DNA from: Rhodobacteraceae bacterium LMO-JJ12
GTDB lineage: Bacteria; Pseudomonadota; Alphaproteobacteria; Rhodobacterales; Rhodobacteraceae
NCBI GenBank assembly: GCA_021555075.1
Contig: JAKGBX010000004.1
Coordinates: 124,001 to 188,000 of the forward strand
Length of the DNA stretch: 64,000 nucleotides
Direction of reading: 5' to 3'
Each line of letters opens with the position of its first letter. Position 1 is the first letter of the stretch. Position numbers and translations under genes: made by a program. Positions 8,661 through 17,941 of the stretch are shown in pieces. Under the pieces are notes generated by a model that worked only from the letters and a program-made list of their open reading frames with translations, was not told the origin of the DNA and made no database searches.

Positions 8661-9470
8661 TCAGCGCTTTTGTGCTCCGTAACTGGCAGAAAGACCTTCA
8701 GCCGGGTCGACCGCAACGCTGTATGGGATGATCGGATAGCGCAAACCCGCTTTATGAAGCCCTTTCAAACCGTCTATACCGCTCAGGAATTCGTCTGGTG
8801 GCATTGCAATCAACAGCTCGTCATCAGCGACGCCGCCGAAGCGTCTTTCGGCATAACAGGGAATCGAGATGCTGGTTTCCCTTGTCGCGAGCGCACGTCC
8901 CCAACTATCGGCGCAGGCACTTTCACCCGTGATCGAGAAATCGTACCGCTTGTAGGTTTTCCGCTGCAAGCCGTTGACGAACAGGATCATCTGGCCGGGA
9001 GTGGCGTAGAACATGCAGATGTCAGGAGGATCAAGCCGAGCATTGCGCAGCGGTGACGCCGCCAGACCACTATACCGACCGGCCGGAACACGCGGCATCT
9101 GCGCCTGATGCGCGCGAGAAGCTTCTCTGTTATCGAACCAGACTCCGTCCATCTTTTCACCACTGAGATAGTTCTCACCTGGAACGTTAAGTCCGACGAC
9201 CCCGCCACAGTTGGAGTTGGGGAGAAGATTATCGTGCACAATACCAAGTGTAGTGCCGTTGTAGCGCGACTGGGTAACGAGCTGGCAGGTTGAGAAACGC
9301 TTTCCGTCGCGTGGGGTCCGGATGCCCTTGATGCGCATCATCTCGTCCACATCCTCAAACAGCTTCAGGCCAATTGGAAGCGTGCGCAATTTGAGCAGAT
9401 CCGTCAGTTCGGCCGTGGCCTTGGTGAGCATCGACGCGTCGATGGTTTCAGTGGTCGTATTGGGTTCCAT
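8661..9470 (-). CDS. DUF169-family protein (269 aa)
   Basis: Recognised as DUF169 (COG2043) by the LPIGLKLFEDVDEM start, the early FSTCQLV segment, and the hallmark ESACADSWGRALATRE followed by PCYAERRFGGVADDELLIAMP. Conserved cysteines at FSTCQ, SNCGG, ADI-CMF, ESACAD and IPCYAE could bind metal or a cofactor, but the family has no established biochemistry that I know. It is last in the eleven-gene leftward atu-like operon, 39 bp after the old-yellow-enzyme gene. The ATG at 9470 was preferred over 9497 because AAAGAAAG lies upstream of it; this is uncertain. Confidence 0.75.
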   Translation of the reverse strand: MEPNTTTETIDASMLTKATAELTDLLKLRTLPIGLKLFEDVDEMMRIKGIRTPRDGKRFSTCQLVTQSRYNGTTLGIVHDNLLPNSNCGGVVGLNVPGENYLSGEKMDGVWFDNREASRAHQAQMPRVPAGRYSGLAASPLRNARLDPPDICMFYATPGQMILFVNGLQRKTYKRYDFSITGESACADSWGRALATRETSISIPCYAERRFGGVADDELLIAMPPDEFLSGIDGLKGLHKAGLRYPIIPYSVAVDPAEGLSASYGAQKR

Positions 9471-9509
9471 GTTGCAGGGCTTTCTTTCAGATTTCATAAT
9501 GCGCAGTGG

Positions 9510-10667
9510 TCACGACAGGCCGAGCGAGCGAAGTTGTTTCAGCCAACGAATGAGCCACCAGCCGACCTGTGGCGGTATGTTGTGCCCGGCTTGATCAGGG
9601 TCGAGAATCTGGCGGGCATGTTCAGGCCAATTCGGATCGTTCAGCGCACCCCGACCAATCGCAATCATGTCGGCGTCGCCTGCAGCAAGCACTGCTTCGG
9701 CTTGTTCCGGTGTCAAGATTAGCCCGACCGCCATGACTGGCAAACCAGTATGACGCCGAATGGCTGCGGCATAAGGAACCTGAAACCCGGCACTTCGTGG
9801 CAAATTCTTTGCGCCTGGCGCGGTGGCCGAAGCTGCCAACCCGCCGGACGAGCAATCTACGAGATCGGTTCCGGCTTCGCGAAGCATATCGGCAAGTCGC
9901 AATGAATCGTCCAACTCCCAACCGCCTTCCATCCCGTCTACCGCGGAAATGCGCACAAACAGGGGCTTGTTGGCGGGCCACACGGCGCGAACGGCGCGCA
10001 CGATTTCCAGAGGCAGGCGACAGCGGTTTTCGAAACTGCCCCCCCATTCATCCTCGCGAGTATTGGAAAGTGGCGAGAGAAAGGAATGTAGCAAATAGCC
10101 ATGTGCAAGATGTAATTCGAGCACGTCGAAACCTGCACGTTCGGCGCGCTCGGCCGCCGCGCACCAAGCTTCAATCTGCGCAGCAATATCCTGCTGTGTC
10201 ATCTCGTCCGGCAATAGCCAACCTTCGTTACCGGGAATGGGGCTGGGCGCAATCACCCGCCATGGCAATTCACCTCGCGCATGGTCTTCTGGCCCAAGCG
10301 GGCCATTTCCACGCCAGGCGCGCTGCATGCTCGCCTTGCGTCCGGCGTGCGCAATCTGAATGCCGGGAACGGATCCATTGCTACGCAGAAAATCGGAGAT
10401 TCGTCGCAATGGTGCTATTTGCTCATCACGGTAAAGCCCGAGATCGCCGTGGCAGATCCGTCCGCGTTCTTCAACTGCCGTGGCCTCGACCATCACGAGA
10501 CCTGCGCCACCGATGGCAAAACGACCCAGATGCACAAGGTGCCAGTCATCGGCCATCCCATCTGTGGCGCAGTACTGGCACATTGGAGAAATCGCGATGC
10601 GGTTGGGAAATTCGACCTCACGCAATCGCAGCGGGGTAAAAAGAAGGGGAGGGGAAGCGGATGTCAT
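9510..10667 (-). CDS. NADH:flavin oxidoreductase, old yellow enzyme family (YqjM-like, 385 aa)
   Basis: FMN-dependent ene-reductase. The YqjM-class cysteine is in SPMCQYCA near residue 26, IQIAHAGRKAS and LHLAHGYLLHSFLSPLSN carry the substrate-binding His pair, and MAVGLILTPEQAEAVL with DMIAIGRGAL forms the phosphate site. It is a single-domain enzyme without an Fe-S cluster. The start at 10667 is 13 bp after the carboxylase alpha stop. In this operon it probably reduces a conjugated C=C of an intermediate, perhaps an enone, acid or dienoyl-CoA; the true substrate is unknown. Confidence 0.88.
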   Translation of the reverse strand: MTSASPPLLFTPLRLREVEFPNRIAISPMCQYCATDGMADDWHLVHLGRFAIGGAGLVMVEATAVEERGRICHGDLGLYRDEQIAPLRRISDFLRSNGSVPGIQIAHAGRKASMQRAWRGNGPLGPEDHARGELPWRVIAPSPIPGNEGWLLPDEMTQQDIAAQIEAWCAAAERAERAGFDVLELHLAHGYLLHSFLSPLSNTREDEWGGSFENRCRLPLEIVRAVRAVWPANKPLFVRISAVDGMEGGWELDDSLRLADMLREAGTDLVDCSSGGLAASATAPGAKNLPRSAGFQVPYAAAIRRHTGLPVMAVGLILTPEQAEAVLAAGDADMIAIGRGALNDPNWPEHARQILDPDQAGHNIPPQVGWWLIRWLKQLRSLGLS

Positions 10668-10680
10668 GAAACGCGCCCTT

Positions 10681-12675
10681 TCATTCCGAAGGATCGGGGG
10701 TGACCCGGACCAGAGCCTGTCCTGATGATACCGTATCACCTGGCGCGCAAAGCACCTCGTCAACCACACCGTCAGTGAGGGCAAGAACGGGGTTTTCCAT
10801 TTTCATCGCCTCAACGATGGTCAACACCTGCCCGCGTGTGACCCGTGCGCCGGCTTCAACCAACACCGCTGAGACCACACCGGGCAAAGGAGCCACCGCC
10901 TTTCCGGCCCCACCATCAAGCAGGTCGTCTTCGATATTGGGCCGTGCAAGTAAGTTACGCCAACCGTCGATCTGGGTTTCAAAACCGTCGGAAGTGGCGA
11001 TTGCCGTCCAGCTTCGGTTGTCGATTGTGCCTGTCCAGGGCCTATTGGGAGACCCGGCCTTTGCAATCTCGACGTGAAAAGTCCTGTCGCCGATGGCTAG
11101 GTGTGCCAGATCACCGCTGCGCGCGATCACATGGACGGTAAGAGGGGCTTCGTTTTGCAAGATAACAACACTGCCCATTGGCGCATCGGCAGCAAGCGCC
11201 TGGCGATCAAACCCGCCACGGCCATGCTGTCCGAACCAGGGAGAGGCGCATGCATCAGAAAATTGCGGGCGCACAAGTTGCATGGCGCCAGCAACTGCTG
11301 CGGCTTCTTCATCGGGAGCGTCTGCGACAAGCGCGTCGAGATTATTGGCGATCAAACCCGTATCAGCGGTACCTGCGATTACTGCCGGATTGGTCAAAAG
11401 CGTAGCCAAAAAACCAATGTTTGTGGTGACACCAGCGACTTGCGTTTCAAGGAGTGTCTTGTGTAGCGATCTGCGTGCCGTTTCACGATCTGGTTCGTGG
11501 ACGATGATTTTGGCAATCATAGGATCGTAGAATACCGGGACGTTACCGCCTGATTGCACACCGGTGTCCACCCGTGCGCTAGCGGGCCAGCCCGCGTGCG
11601 TGATACGTCCAGGGGCGGGGCGGAAATCAAGCAAGGGGTCTTCTGCGCAGATACGCGCTTCCATTGCATGACCACGCGCGACAATCGCATCCTGAGGCAA
11701 CGGGAGATTATCACCAGCCGCCACGCGCAATTGCCATTCAACCAGATCGAGACCGGTGATTGCCTCGGTCACTGGATGCTCAACCTGAAGCCGCGTATTC
11801 ACTTCAAGAAAGAAGAACTCGCTGCTATCGGGGCTGAATATGAATTCAAACGTTCCCGCATTGCGATACCCGAGCGCCGCTGCGCCCTTCACTGCCGCCT
11901 CGCGCATTGCGATACGGGTAGCGTGGGGCAAATTGGTTGCAGGCGCTTCCTCAATCACTTTTTGATGACGTCGTTGCAGTGAACATTCGCGCTCAAACAG
12001 GTGAACAACATTGCCGCTGCTGTCTCCGAAGACCTGAACCTCAATGTGACGCGGAGCGGTAATAAACCGTTCAACCAAAAGCCGGCCATCGCCGAAACTT
12101 GCCTTGGCCTGCCGGATGGTTGCTTCTGCGGCTGTTTTCAGGTCGGTTGGGTCGTCTACAACAACCATCCCTTTTCCGCCGCCGCCGCCGGTTGGTTTGA
12201 GTAACACCGGAAACCCGGCCTCACTGGCAAGCTCGACAAGGCGGGCGGGATCGTCGCTGGCCACGTCGCTACCGGGCACTACCGGCACACCGGCGGCGCG
12301 CATCATCGCTTTTGAACGGGCCTTATCACCCATCGCCTCGATTGTTTCGGGCCGAGGGCCGATGAAAACCAATCCCGCTTGCTCAACGGCGCTGGCAAAG
12401 CTGGCATTTTCGGACAGGAACCCATAGCCAGGATGCACCGCCTGACAGCCGGTCGCCGTGGCGACGACTATCAGTCGGGCCATATCAAGATAGCTTTCGC
12501 TTGACGGTCCGGCACCGATACAGACCGTCTCGGCGGCACCTTCAAGATGCAGCGCGCCAGCATCTGCCTCAGAATAGACAGCGACATATTCGATTCCGAG
12601 CCGCCGACAGGTGCGTGCGATCCGACAGGCGATTTCGCCGCGGTTGGCGATAAGGATACGTGAAAACATCTTCAT
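10681..12675 (-). CDS. Acyl-CoA carboxylase alpha subunit (biotin carboxylase + biotin carrier), AtuF/LiuD-like
   Basis: ATP-dependent biotin carboxylation half of a 3-methylcrotonyl- or geranyl-CoA-type carboxylase. Domains in order: biotin carboxylase/ATP-grasp over residues 1-450 (ANRGEIACRI start, GGGGKGM glycine loop, EVNTRLQVEHPVTE), the BT linker, and a C-terminal biotinyl domain with EAMKMENP, where Lys625 is the biotin site. The 664-aa length fits MCC/GCC alpha. Its ATG overlaps the beta-subunit TGA. Biotin supply fits bioY elsewhere in the window. AtuF versus LiuD cannot be fixed without phylogeny; atu neighbours favour AtuF. Confidence 0.93.
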   Translation of the reverse strand: MKMFSRILIANRGEIACRIARTCRRLGIEYVAVYSEADAGALHLEGAAETVCIGAGPSSESYLDMARLIVVATATGCQAVHPGYGFLSENASFASAVEQAGLVFIGPRPETIEAMGDKARSKAMMRAAGVPVVPGSDVASDDPARLVELASEAGFPVLLKPTGGGGGKGMVVVDDPTDLKTAAEATIRQAKASFGDGRLLVERFITAPRHIEVQVFGDSSGNVVHLFERECSLQRRHQKVIEEAPATNLPHATRIAMREAAVKGAAALGYRNAGTFEFIFSPDSSEFFFLEVNTRLQVEHPVTEAITGLDLVEWQLRVAAGDNLPLPQDAIVARGHAMEARICAEDPLLDFRPAPGRITHAGWPASARVDTGVQSGGNVPVFYDPMIAKIIVHEPDRETARRSLHKTLLETQVAGVTTNIGFLATLLTNPAVIAGTADTGLIANNLDALVADAPDEEAAAVAGAMQLVRPQFSDACASPWFGQHGRGGFDRQALAADAPMGSVVILQNEAPLTVHVIARSGDLAHLAIGDRTFHVEIAKAGSPNRPWTGTIDNRSWTAIATSDGFETQIDGWRNLLARPNIEDDLLDGGAGKAVAPLPGVVSAVLVEAGARVTRGQVLTIVEAMKMENPVLALTDGVVDEVLCAPGDTVSSGQALVRVTPDPSE

Positions 12676-14258
12676 ATTCTGAACACCCCAAAGCGCGTTT
12701 CCTTGCTTGGGCCGCCAGCCGCCATAGACAACCCCAGGCCAAGCCAGTCACGGGTTTGCTGTGGCGTGATAATGGCGTCCACCCACATCCGAGCAGCAGC
12801 ATGGAGCGGTTGGCTAACTTCCTCATAGCGCTTGAGGATCGGTTCCTTGAAGGCTGTCTGCGCCTCGGAATCGAACTCTTCGCCTTGTTTGTTGAGCTGC
12901 GCCTCGCGCACCAACGCCAATACGGTGGCCGCCTGTTCACCCCCCATGACCGAGGTGCGAGCATTCGGCCACATCGCCATCATGCGCGGTCCGAAGGCAC
13001 GCCCGCACATGGCAAAATTGCCGGCACCGTAGCTGCCGCCGATCAGAACGCTGAATTTTGGCACCGCAGCGCAAGAGACGGCATTCACCATCTTGGCCCC
13101 GTGACGCGCAATGCCGTCCGCTTCATATTCCTGCCCAACCATAAAGCCGCTGATATTGTGGAGAAAGACGAGCGGGATATTGCGCTGACAGCATATTTCT
13201 ATGAAATTCGCGGCTTTCTGTGCACTTTCGGAAAACAACACGCCATCATTGATGAGCACGCCCACAGGAAAGCCACCAATTGCGCCGGTGCCACAGAGGA
13301 TCGTCGTTCCCCAACGGGCACGATATTCGTCAAACCGACTGCCATCGAGCAGCCGCGCTAGAATTTCGCGTGGACGGATCGGTTCACGCGGGTTGGCGCT
13401 GATCAAGCCTGGCAGTTCCGCCGGGTCATAGAGCGGCTCCTCAGGAGGGAGAGGAGGAGCGACGGGAGACGCCCCCGGGCTGCGTGCCATGATATCACGC
13501 ACCAGACGCAAAGCATGTTCATCGTCGCGCGCCAGATGGTCTGCCACAGCACTTTGTGTTGTGTGCAGATCGGCACCGCCCAACGACTCGGCGTCAATTT
13601 TAACGCCTGTGGCTGCCTGCACGAGTTGCGGTCCACCAAGAAAGATCGTTCCGGTGCCGCGCACAATCACGGTTTCATCGCACATTGCCGGAATATAGGC
13701 CCCGCCAGCAGTGCACGACCCCATCACGGCGGCGATTTGCGGCAGGCCGAGCGCAGACATTTCCGCGATGTTCCGAAAAATCGTGCCAAACTGGTTCTCG
13801 TCAGGAAAGATTTCGTCTTGAAGCGGCAGGAACGCGCCGCCGGAATCGACCAGATAGATGCAAGGCAGTCCGTTCTCACGGGCGATCTGTTGGGCGCGGA
13901 TATGCTTGCGAATGGTGATTGGATAATAGGTTCCGCCCTTAACGCTGCCATCATTGGCAACGACCATTGCCAGCCGTCCGCTTACCATGCCGATGCCGGT
14001 CACAATCCCACCAGAGTAGACCGCACCACCATACATGTCATGGGCGCCAAACTGACCCACCTCTACAAACGGCGAACCGGGGTCGAGTAGCCGGTTTATC
14101 CGAACACGCACAGGCAGCTTGTCGGGCTTCGTCTTGCCCGAGCCAGACAGGATTGCCTGACGCGCGGTCTCAACGGCCTCAAGTTGCAATTCAAAGGCTG
14201 CCTGGTTGTTGCGAAATGCCTCAGAGCCGGGGTTTATGTCTGATCGAAGCACGCTCAT
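12672..14258 (-). CDS. Acyl-CoA carboxylase beta subunit (carboxyltransferase), AtuC/LiuB-like
   Basis: Carboxyltransferase that moves CO2 from biotin to the gamma carbon of a 3-methyl-branched enoyl-CoA. 528 aa, matching MCC/GCC beta. The oxyanion loops appear as MGSCTAGGAYIPAMCDE near residue 180 and GGSYGAGNFAMCGRAF near residue 415. The acyl-pocket stretch reads TIFLGGPQLVQAATG, close to but not the same as what I recall for either MCC or GCC. Both neighbours overlap by 4 bp (14255-14258 and 12672-12675), so AtuA-C, beta and alpha subunits are coupled. Confidence 0.92.
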   Translation of the reverse strand: MSVLRSDINPGSEAFRNNQAAFELQLEAVETARQAILSGSGKTKPDKLPVRVRINRLLDPGSPFVEVGQFGAHDMYGGAVYSGGIVTGIGMVSGRLAMVVANDGSVKGGTYYPITIRKHIRAQQIARENGLPCIYLVDSGGAFLPLQDEIFPDENQFGTIFRNIAEMSALGLPQIAAVMGSCTAGGAYIPAMCDETVIVRGTGTIFLGGPQLVQAATGVKIDAESLGGADLHTTQSAVADHLARDDEHALRLVRDIMARSPGASPVAPPLPPEEPLYDPAELPGLISANPREPIRPREILARLLDGSRFDEYRARWGTTILCGTGAIGGFPVGVLINDGVLFSESAQKAANFIEICCQRNIPLVFLHNISGFMVGQEYEADGIARHGAKMVNAVSCAAVPKFSVLIGGSYGAGNFAMCGRAFGPRMMAMWPNARTSVMGGEQAATVLALVREAQLNKQGEEFDSEAQTAFKEPILKRYEEVSQPLHAAARMWVDAIITPQQTRDWLGLGLSMAAGGPSKETRFGVFRI

Positions 14259-14575
14259 GCGTTGTCTTTGTCCACGGGCAAGCGCAGGATAGCGTTACCG
14301 AGGGCCTTGCCGGTCTGATCCAACCGCAAGGTACGCGTCGCACCGCCGCCCAGCGCGGCTTCCATGTAGACGACAACGGATTCGATATTGTCCATCTCAT
14401 AGATGGTAACGGGCCCCTTCACCCAGTCGCCAAAGAGATCACGTACCTTATCTACGGTTACACTGCGTTTGATGCGCGGGTAATCATCGGGGCTACGCGC
14501 GATAACTCCGATGGTTACGGTGTCGCCTTTGTCGCCAGAACGGACATAGGCAATGTCGGCCAAAATTCTGCTCAT
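14255..14575 (-). CDS. AtuA C-terminal (ferredoxin-fold-like) domain as a separate protein (106 aa)
   Basis: The protein reads ADIAYVRSGDKGDTVTIGV near its start and ALGGGATRTLRLDQTGKAL near its end, which is the small domain normally fused to the C-terminus of AtuA. Here it is a free-standing gene with its own GAGG ribosome site and ATG at 14575, 5 bp after the stop of the large AtuA part. It overlaps the carboxylase beta gene by ATGA. No biochemical role is established; it probably assembles with the upstream subunit. A frameshift artefact is unlikely given the separate start signal. Confidence 0.85.
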   Translation of the reverse strand: MSRILADIAYVRSGDKGDTVTIGVIARSPDDYPRIKRSVTVDKVRDLFGDWVKGPVTIYEMDNIESVVVYMEAALGGGATRTLRLDQTGKALGNAILRLPVDKDNA

Positions 14576-14580
14576 GAGTA

Positions 14581-15948
14581 TCAGACCTCCAAATGGGTAA
14601 CGGTTTGAGTGACAGCGGCAGGGTCGATCAATGTCGGCCAGACGGCCACCACCGGGCGCGGCTTGGATGGTGTTCCAAACGCCGATCCGCCCGGCCCCAT
14701 GATCCAAAGCTGGGTACAAGCGCGGCGGATCTTGTCGGCTTCGCTTCGCGAACGGGTTTTGGCCGCGACGCGCAGACCGATTTCGTTCAGATCAGGAATT
14801 TCGGTATTCTTGGCCGCCGGGCCATGCAGGGTGTCAAGCCCTACAAAACTGAACAATATGTCGTCGGCCACAAGTCCGAGACGCTCAAACCGCTCGGTCA
14901 GAGTTTGGCGGGCCTTCACGGCACGCTCATAGGCACGCGGCCAGGGAAACATCACCGTTCCCTCTCCGATCCAGCCATCCTGATAGCCAACCACCAGCTT
15001 CAGCCGGTCGGGAACACCCTTGCCGCGCACGCCACTGACGCGTACTCGGTCGTTTCCCAAATCCTCTAGTGTCAGGGAGGTGAAATCGGCGATGCCGTCG
15101 GGCATGATATAATTCGCAGGATCCGCGATTTCATAGACAAGGTGTTCCTTGACGGTGAAACTGTTCACCTTTCCACCCGTCGCTTCAGGCTTGGTCACCA
15201 CGAATGACCCGTCGCGCGAAAACTCGACGATGGGAAACCCTACCATGCCCATCTGCGGCATCTCGTCAAAGCATGAAGACATCCCGCCGCTGCACGCCGA
15301 AGCGCATTCAACGATATGGCCTGCTGTGATTGCCGACCCGATCAGATCGGCATGGTCTGCATCATGGCTCCAGCCGAATTCGTGCATAATCGGCCCGACG
15401 TAGAGCGCGTTGTCGGAAACACGTCCGGTCACGACAACATCCGCACCTTCGGCAAGTGCCTGGCGAATACCCGAGCTGTCAGTATAGACATTGGCAGCCA
15501 CAACCCGCTCGCGCAGCTCGTTAAAGCCGTTCTCGCCAGTTTCCATGTTCTCCAATGTCTCTCCGGCCTCGACGAGCTGATCCATCCTGTCGACCATGTC
15601 GTCGCCCTCGACCACAGCGATGCGCAGGCCGGAGAGGCCGAGTTCGTTGGCAAGTACCCGTAGCTGTTCTCCCGCCGCGCGTGGATTTACACCACCACCA
15701 TTGCAGATGATGCGCGTGCCGGATTTACGCGCCAGCGGCAAAAGCGTGCGCATGTGGTCAATCAGATCGGGAATATAGCCGGCCTCGGGGTTTTTCAGCT
15801 TCATGCGCTGCAAGAGCGCCATGGTCAGTTCCGCAAGATAGTCCATGCAGAGATAGTCCAGCTTGCCCTTGCGCAGGCTTTCCTCTGCCGGATCAATGGC
15901 ATCTCCCCAGAAACCTGACCCGGAACCTAAGCGTATTACGTCTTTCAT
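14581..15948 (-). CDS. AtuA-like protein, DUF1446 domain (455 aa)
   Basis: Acyclic terpene utilisation protein A family (DUF1446, PF07287). The start GSGSGFWGDAID, the CMDYLAE segment, ICNGGGVNPRAA near residue 82, VVVTGRVSDNAL near residue 170 and ECASACSGG near residue 213 are the family's conserved blocks. AtuA is needed for geraniol/citronellol growth in pseudomonads but its reaction is not settled. The usual C-terminal domain is missing and is encoded by the next gene. GAGAGG precedes the ATG at 15948. Confidence 0.9.
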   Translation of the reverse strand: MKDVIRLGSGSGFWGDAIDPAEESLRKGKLDYLCMDYLAELTMALLQRMKLKNPEAGYIPDLIDHMRTLLPLARKSGTRIICNGGGVNPRAAGEQLRVLANELGLSGLRIAVVEGDDMVDRMDQLVEAGETLENMETGENGFNELRERVVAANVYTDSSGIRQALAEGADVVVTGRVSDNALYVGPIMHEFGWSHDADHADLIGSAITAGHIVECASACSGGMSSCFDEMPQMGMVGFPIVEFSRDGSFVVTKPEATGGKVNSFTVKEHLVYEIADPANYIMPDGIADFTSLTLEDLGNDRVRVSGVRGKGVPDRLKLVVGYQDGWIGEGTVMFPWPRAYERAVKARQTLTERFERLGLVADDILFSFVGLDTLHGPAAKNTEIPDLNEIGLRVAAKTRSRSEADKIRRACTQLWIMGPGGSAFGTPSKPRPVVAVWPTLIDPAAVTQTVTHLEV

Positions 15949-15970
15949 CTTTACCTCTCAGTCTTACAGG

Positions 15971-16756
15971 CTATCCACGGCTGGCGTGTGATTTTTCAAG
16001 AAACTGCCCTAGTCGCGTTTTGTGCTCCTGACTGCGGAAGGCAAAACTCTGTAGATAGGCCTCATACTCCAGGCTCGCATCGAAAGGCGTTTCGGCACCA
16101 CGCCGCAGTGCCGTTTTGGTGATGGTACTGCCCCGGCGAGATTGACGCGCGATTGATCCAGCAGCCCGATTGGCGGCATTCATCAGTTCGTTGGGCGGCA
16201 CCACATCGACGAACAGGCCCAACTCGCGCCCGAGTTCGGCGTCAATCACACCGCCTGTCAGCAGGTAATAGTGCGCCCGCGCCGCCCCAAGCGCACGCAA
16301 CAGTAATGTCGGCGCACCCATATCTGCCGCGGAAAGCCCGATCCGCGAAAAGGCAAAATGATAGGCTGCTGTCTCGCTGGCGATTGAAAAATCACATGCA
16401 AGAGCAAGGCAGGCGCCGCCCCCCACTGCAGGGCCATTCACCGCCGCGATGATCGGTCGGTCAAAATGATAGATACGCGAGATCAGCCGGTTATAGCCGA
16501 GCACGAGTTCGAATTCCCATTCGGGATCGGTCTCCTGCGTGCTCATGATTTCATTGAGATCTCCACCACCGCCAAAGACCGGCCCATTTCCGGTCAGGAT
16601 AGCAACCCGGACTTCCGGGTCGGCCTCGACTTCATCAAGGGCCGCCATCAGGTTGGGTGTAAACTCCGTGCCTTGCGCATTGCGCTTATCCGGGCGGTTC
16701 AACGTGATTGTTGCGATACTATCGTCTTTTGAAACAAGGACATCCGGTGTGGTCAT
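15971..16756 (-). CDS. Enoyl-CoA hydratase/isomerase (crotonase) family, AtuE-position
   Basis: A 261-aa crotonase-fold protein. Oxyanion-hole segments are GGGGDLNEIM near residue 63 (an unusual run of four Gly in place of SAGGDL) and NGPAVGGGACLALACDF near residue 110. The loop that carries catalytic Glu residues in hydratases reads IGLSAADMGAPTLLLRALG, with no Glu. It may therefore be an isomerase, hydrolase or a hydratase with different chemistry. By operon position it corresponds to AtuE (isohexenylglutaconyl-CoA hydratase). Fifteenth-to-twentieth-base spacing to AtuA suggests cotranscription. Confidence 0.87.
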   Translation of the reverse strand: MTTPDVLVSKDDSIATITLNRPDKRNAQGTEFTPNLMAALDEVEADPEVRVAILTGNGPVFGGGGDLNEIMSTQETDPEWEFELVLGYNRLISRIYHFDRPIIAAVNGPAVGGGACLALACDFSIASETAAYHFAFSRIGLSAADMGAPTLLLRALGAARAHYYLLTGGVIDAELGRELGLFVDVVPPNELMNAANRAAGSIARQSRRGSTITKTALRRGAETPFDASLEYEAYLQSFAFRSQEHKTRLGQFLEKSHASRG

Positions 16757-16779
16757 GTTATTATCCTAAAATGTCAGGG

Positions 16780-17940
16780 TCAGAGCGCGTGGCGGCCAAG
16801 AATTTCCCGGGCAATGACCAGGCGCTGGATCTGGCTGGTGCCTTCGCCGATCTGATACATCTTGGCATCGCGCAGAATGCGCTCGATCGGGAAGTCGCGC
16901 ATGTAGCCGTATCCGCCATGGATCTCGACGGACGCATTCGCGGCTTTGAGTGAAGCTTCGGCAGCGAGGTATTTGGCCATCGCGCCTTCCGTCTTGATCG
17001 GAAGGCCAGCGTCGTACATACGCGCTGCGTTCAGCGTCAATTGCCGAGAAGCCTCAATGTCGGCCGCCATTTCTGCGATCGGCCATTGGATGCCCTGAAA
17101 GCTTGCGATTTTTTGACCAAACTGTTCGCGTTCCTGCGCATAGGCGACCGCTTCGTCGAATGCCGCCTGCGCCAAGCCGACGGAAAGCGAGGCAACGTTG
17201 ACGCGACCTCGGTCAAGAGTTTGCGCGAATTGGCGAAAGCCTTCGCCTTCGGAGCCAATCATGTTGTGTGCCGGAACGCGCACATCGTCAAAGAACAACA
17301 TCGCCGTGGGGGAGCCGTTCATCCCCATCTTTTTGTCCTGCGGACCGACGGAAAAGCCGGGCATTCCCTTCTCCAGAATGAACGCTGACACGCCTTTTGA
17401 TCCGGTGCCTTCGGCAGTTCTTGCTGTAACGACGAAAATGTCGGCGACAGTGCTATTGGTAATGAATGCCTTGGTGCCATTTAAGACGAATTCGTCGCCG
17501 TCTCGTCGTGCGGTGCTCTTGCATCCGGCAGCGTTCGAGCCGCCTGACGGTTCAGTCAGACCGAAAGCGCCGATGCTTGTGCCGCTTGTCAGAGCGGTGA
17601 GATATTTGCGCTTTTGGGCTTCGCTCCCGTGATCGGCGATGACCGAAGACGCCAGGCTGATATGAGCATTTAGTGAGCTGCCCACTGCACCACTCGCTCG
17701 TGATACCTCCTCCAGTAGCAAGCAGACCATCACGGCGTCACAACCGGCCCCGCCATAATCCGGATCATAGGGCGCACCAAGAAATCCCAGTTCGGCCATT
17801 TCCGCAAACAACTCTCTGGGGAACTCGGCAGTCCGGTCAATCTCGGCGGCTTGCGGTGCAATACGTTCATCGCAAAAGCGCTTCACGGTTTCATGAAACA
17901 CGATTTGGTCTTCGGTCAAAAAATAGCGCTGGGTATTCAT
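16780..17940 (-). CDS. Acyl-CoA dehydrogenase (AtuD/isovaleryl-type, 386 aa)
   Basis: FAD-dependent alpha,beta-dehydrogenase of acyl-CoA. FAD and substrate motifs: [15 protein letters not shown] near residue 130, [13 protein letters not shown] near residue 160, and C-terminal [19 protein letters not shown] with [12 protein letters not shown], where Glu in GEGTSQ is at the position of the catalytic base in medium/short-chain enzymes. A GAGG site precedes the ATG, and only one base separates it from the ligase stop. In an atu-like route it would be the citronellyl-CoA dehydrogenase equivalent; exact chain specificity is not predictable. Confidence 0.93.
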   Translation of the reverse strand: MNTQRYFLTEDQIVFHETVKRFCDERIAPQAAEIDRTAEFPRELFAEMAELGFLGAPYDPDYGGAGCDAVMVCLLLEEVSRASGAVGSSLNAHISLASSVIADHGSEAQKRKYLTALTSGTSIGAFGLTEPSGGSNAAGCKSTARRDGDEFVLNGTKAFITNSTVADIFVVTARTAEGTGSKGVSAFILEKGMPGFSVGPQDKKMGMNGSPTAMLFFDDVRVPAHNMIGSEGEGFRQFAQTLDRGRVNVASLSVGLAQAAFDEAVAYAQEREQFGQKIASFQGIQWPIAEMAADIEASRQLTLNAARMYDAGLPIKTEGAMAKYLAAEASLKAANASVEIHGGYGYMRDFPIERILRDAKMYQIGEGTSQIQRLVIAREILGRHAL

Positions 17941-17941
17941 C

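Noticed and set aside
13771-13790. Further GTTCCG-like operator
   Set aside because: It lies within the carboxylase beta gene and lacks the GAA arm.
14576-14580. AtuA split as a sequencing frameshift
   Set aside because: The second part has its own GAGG site and ATG, and the first part ends with a normal stop after a complete domain.
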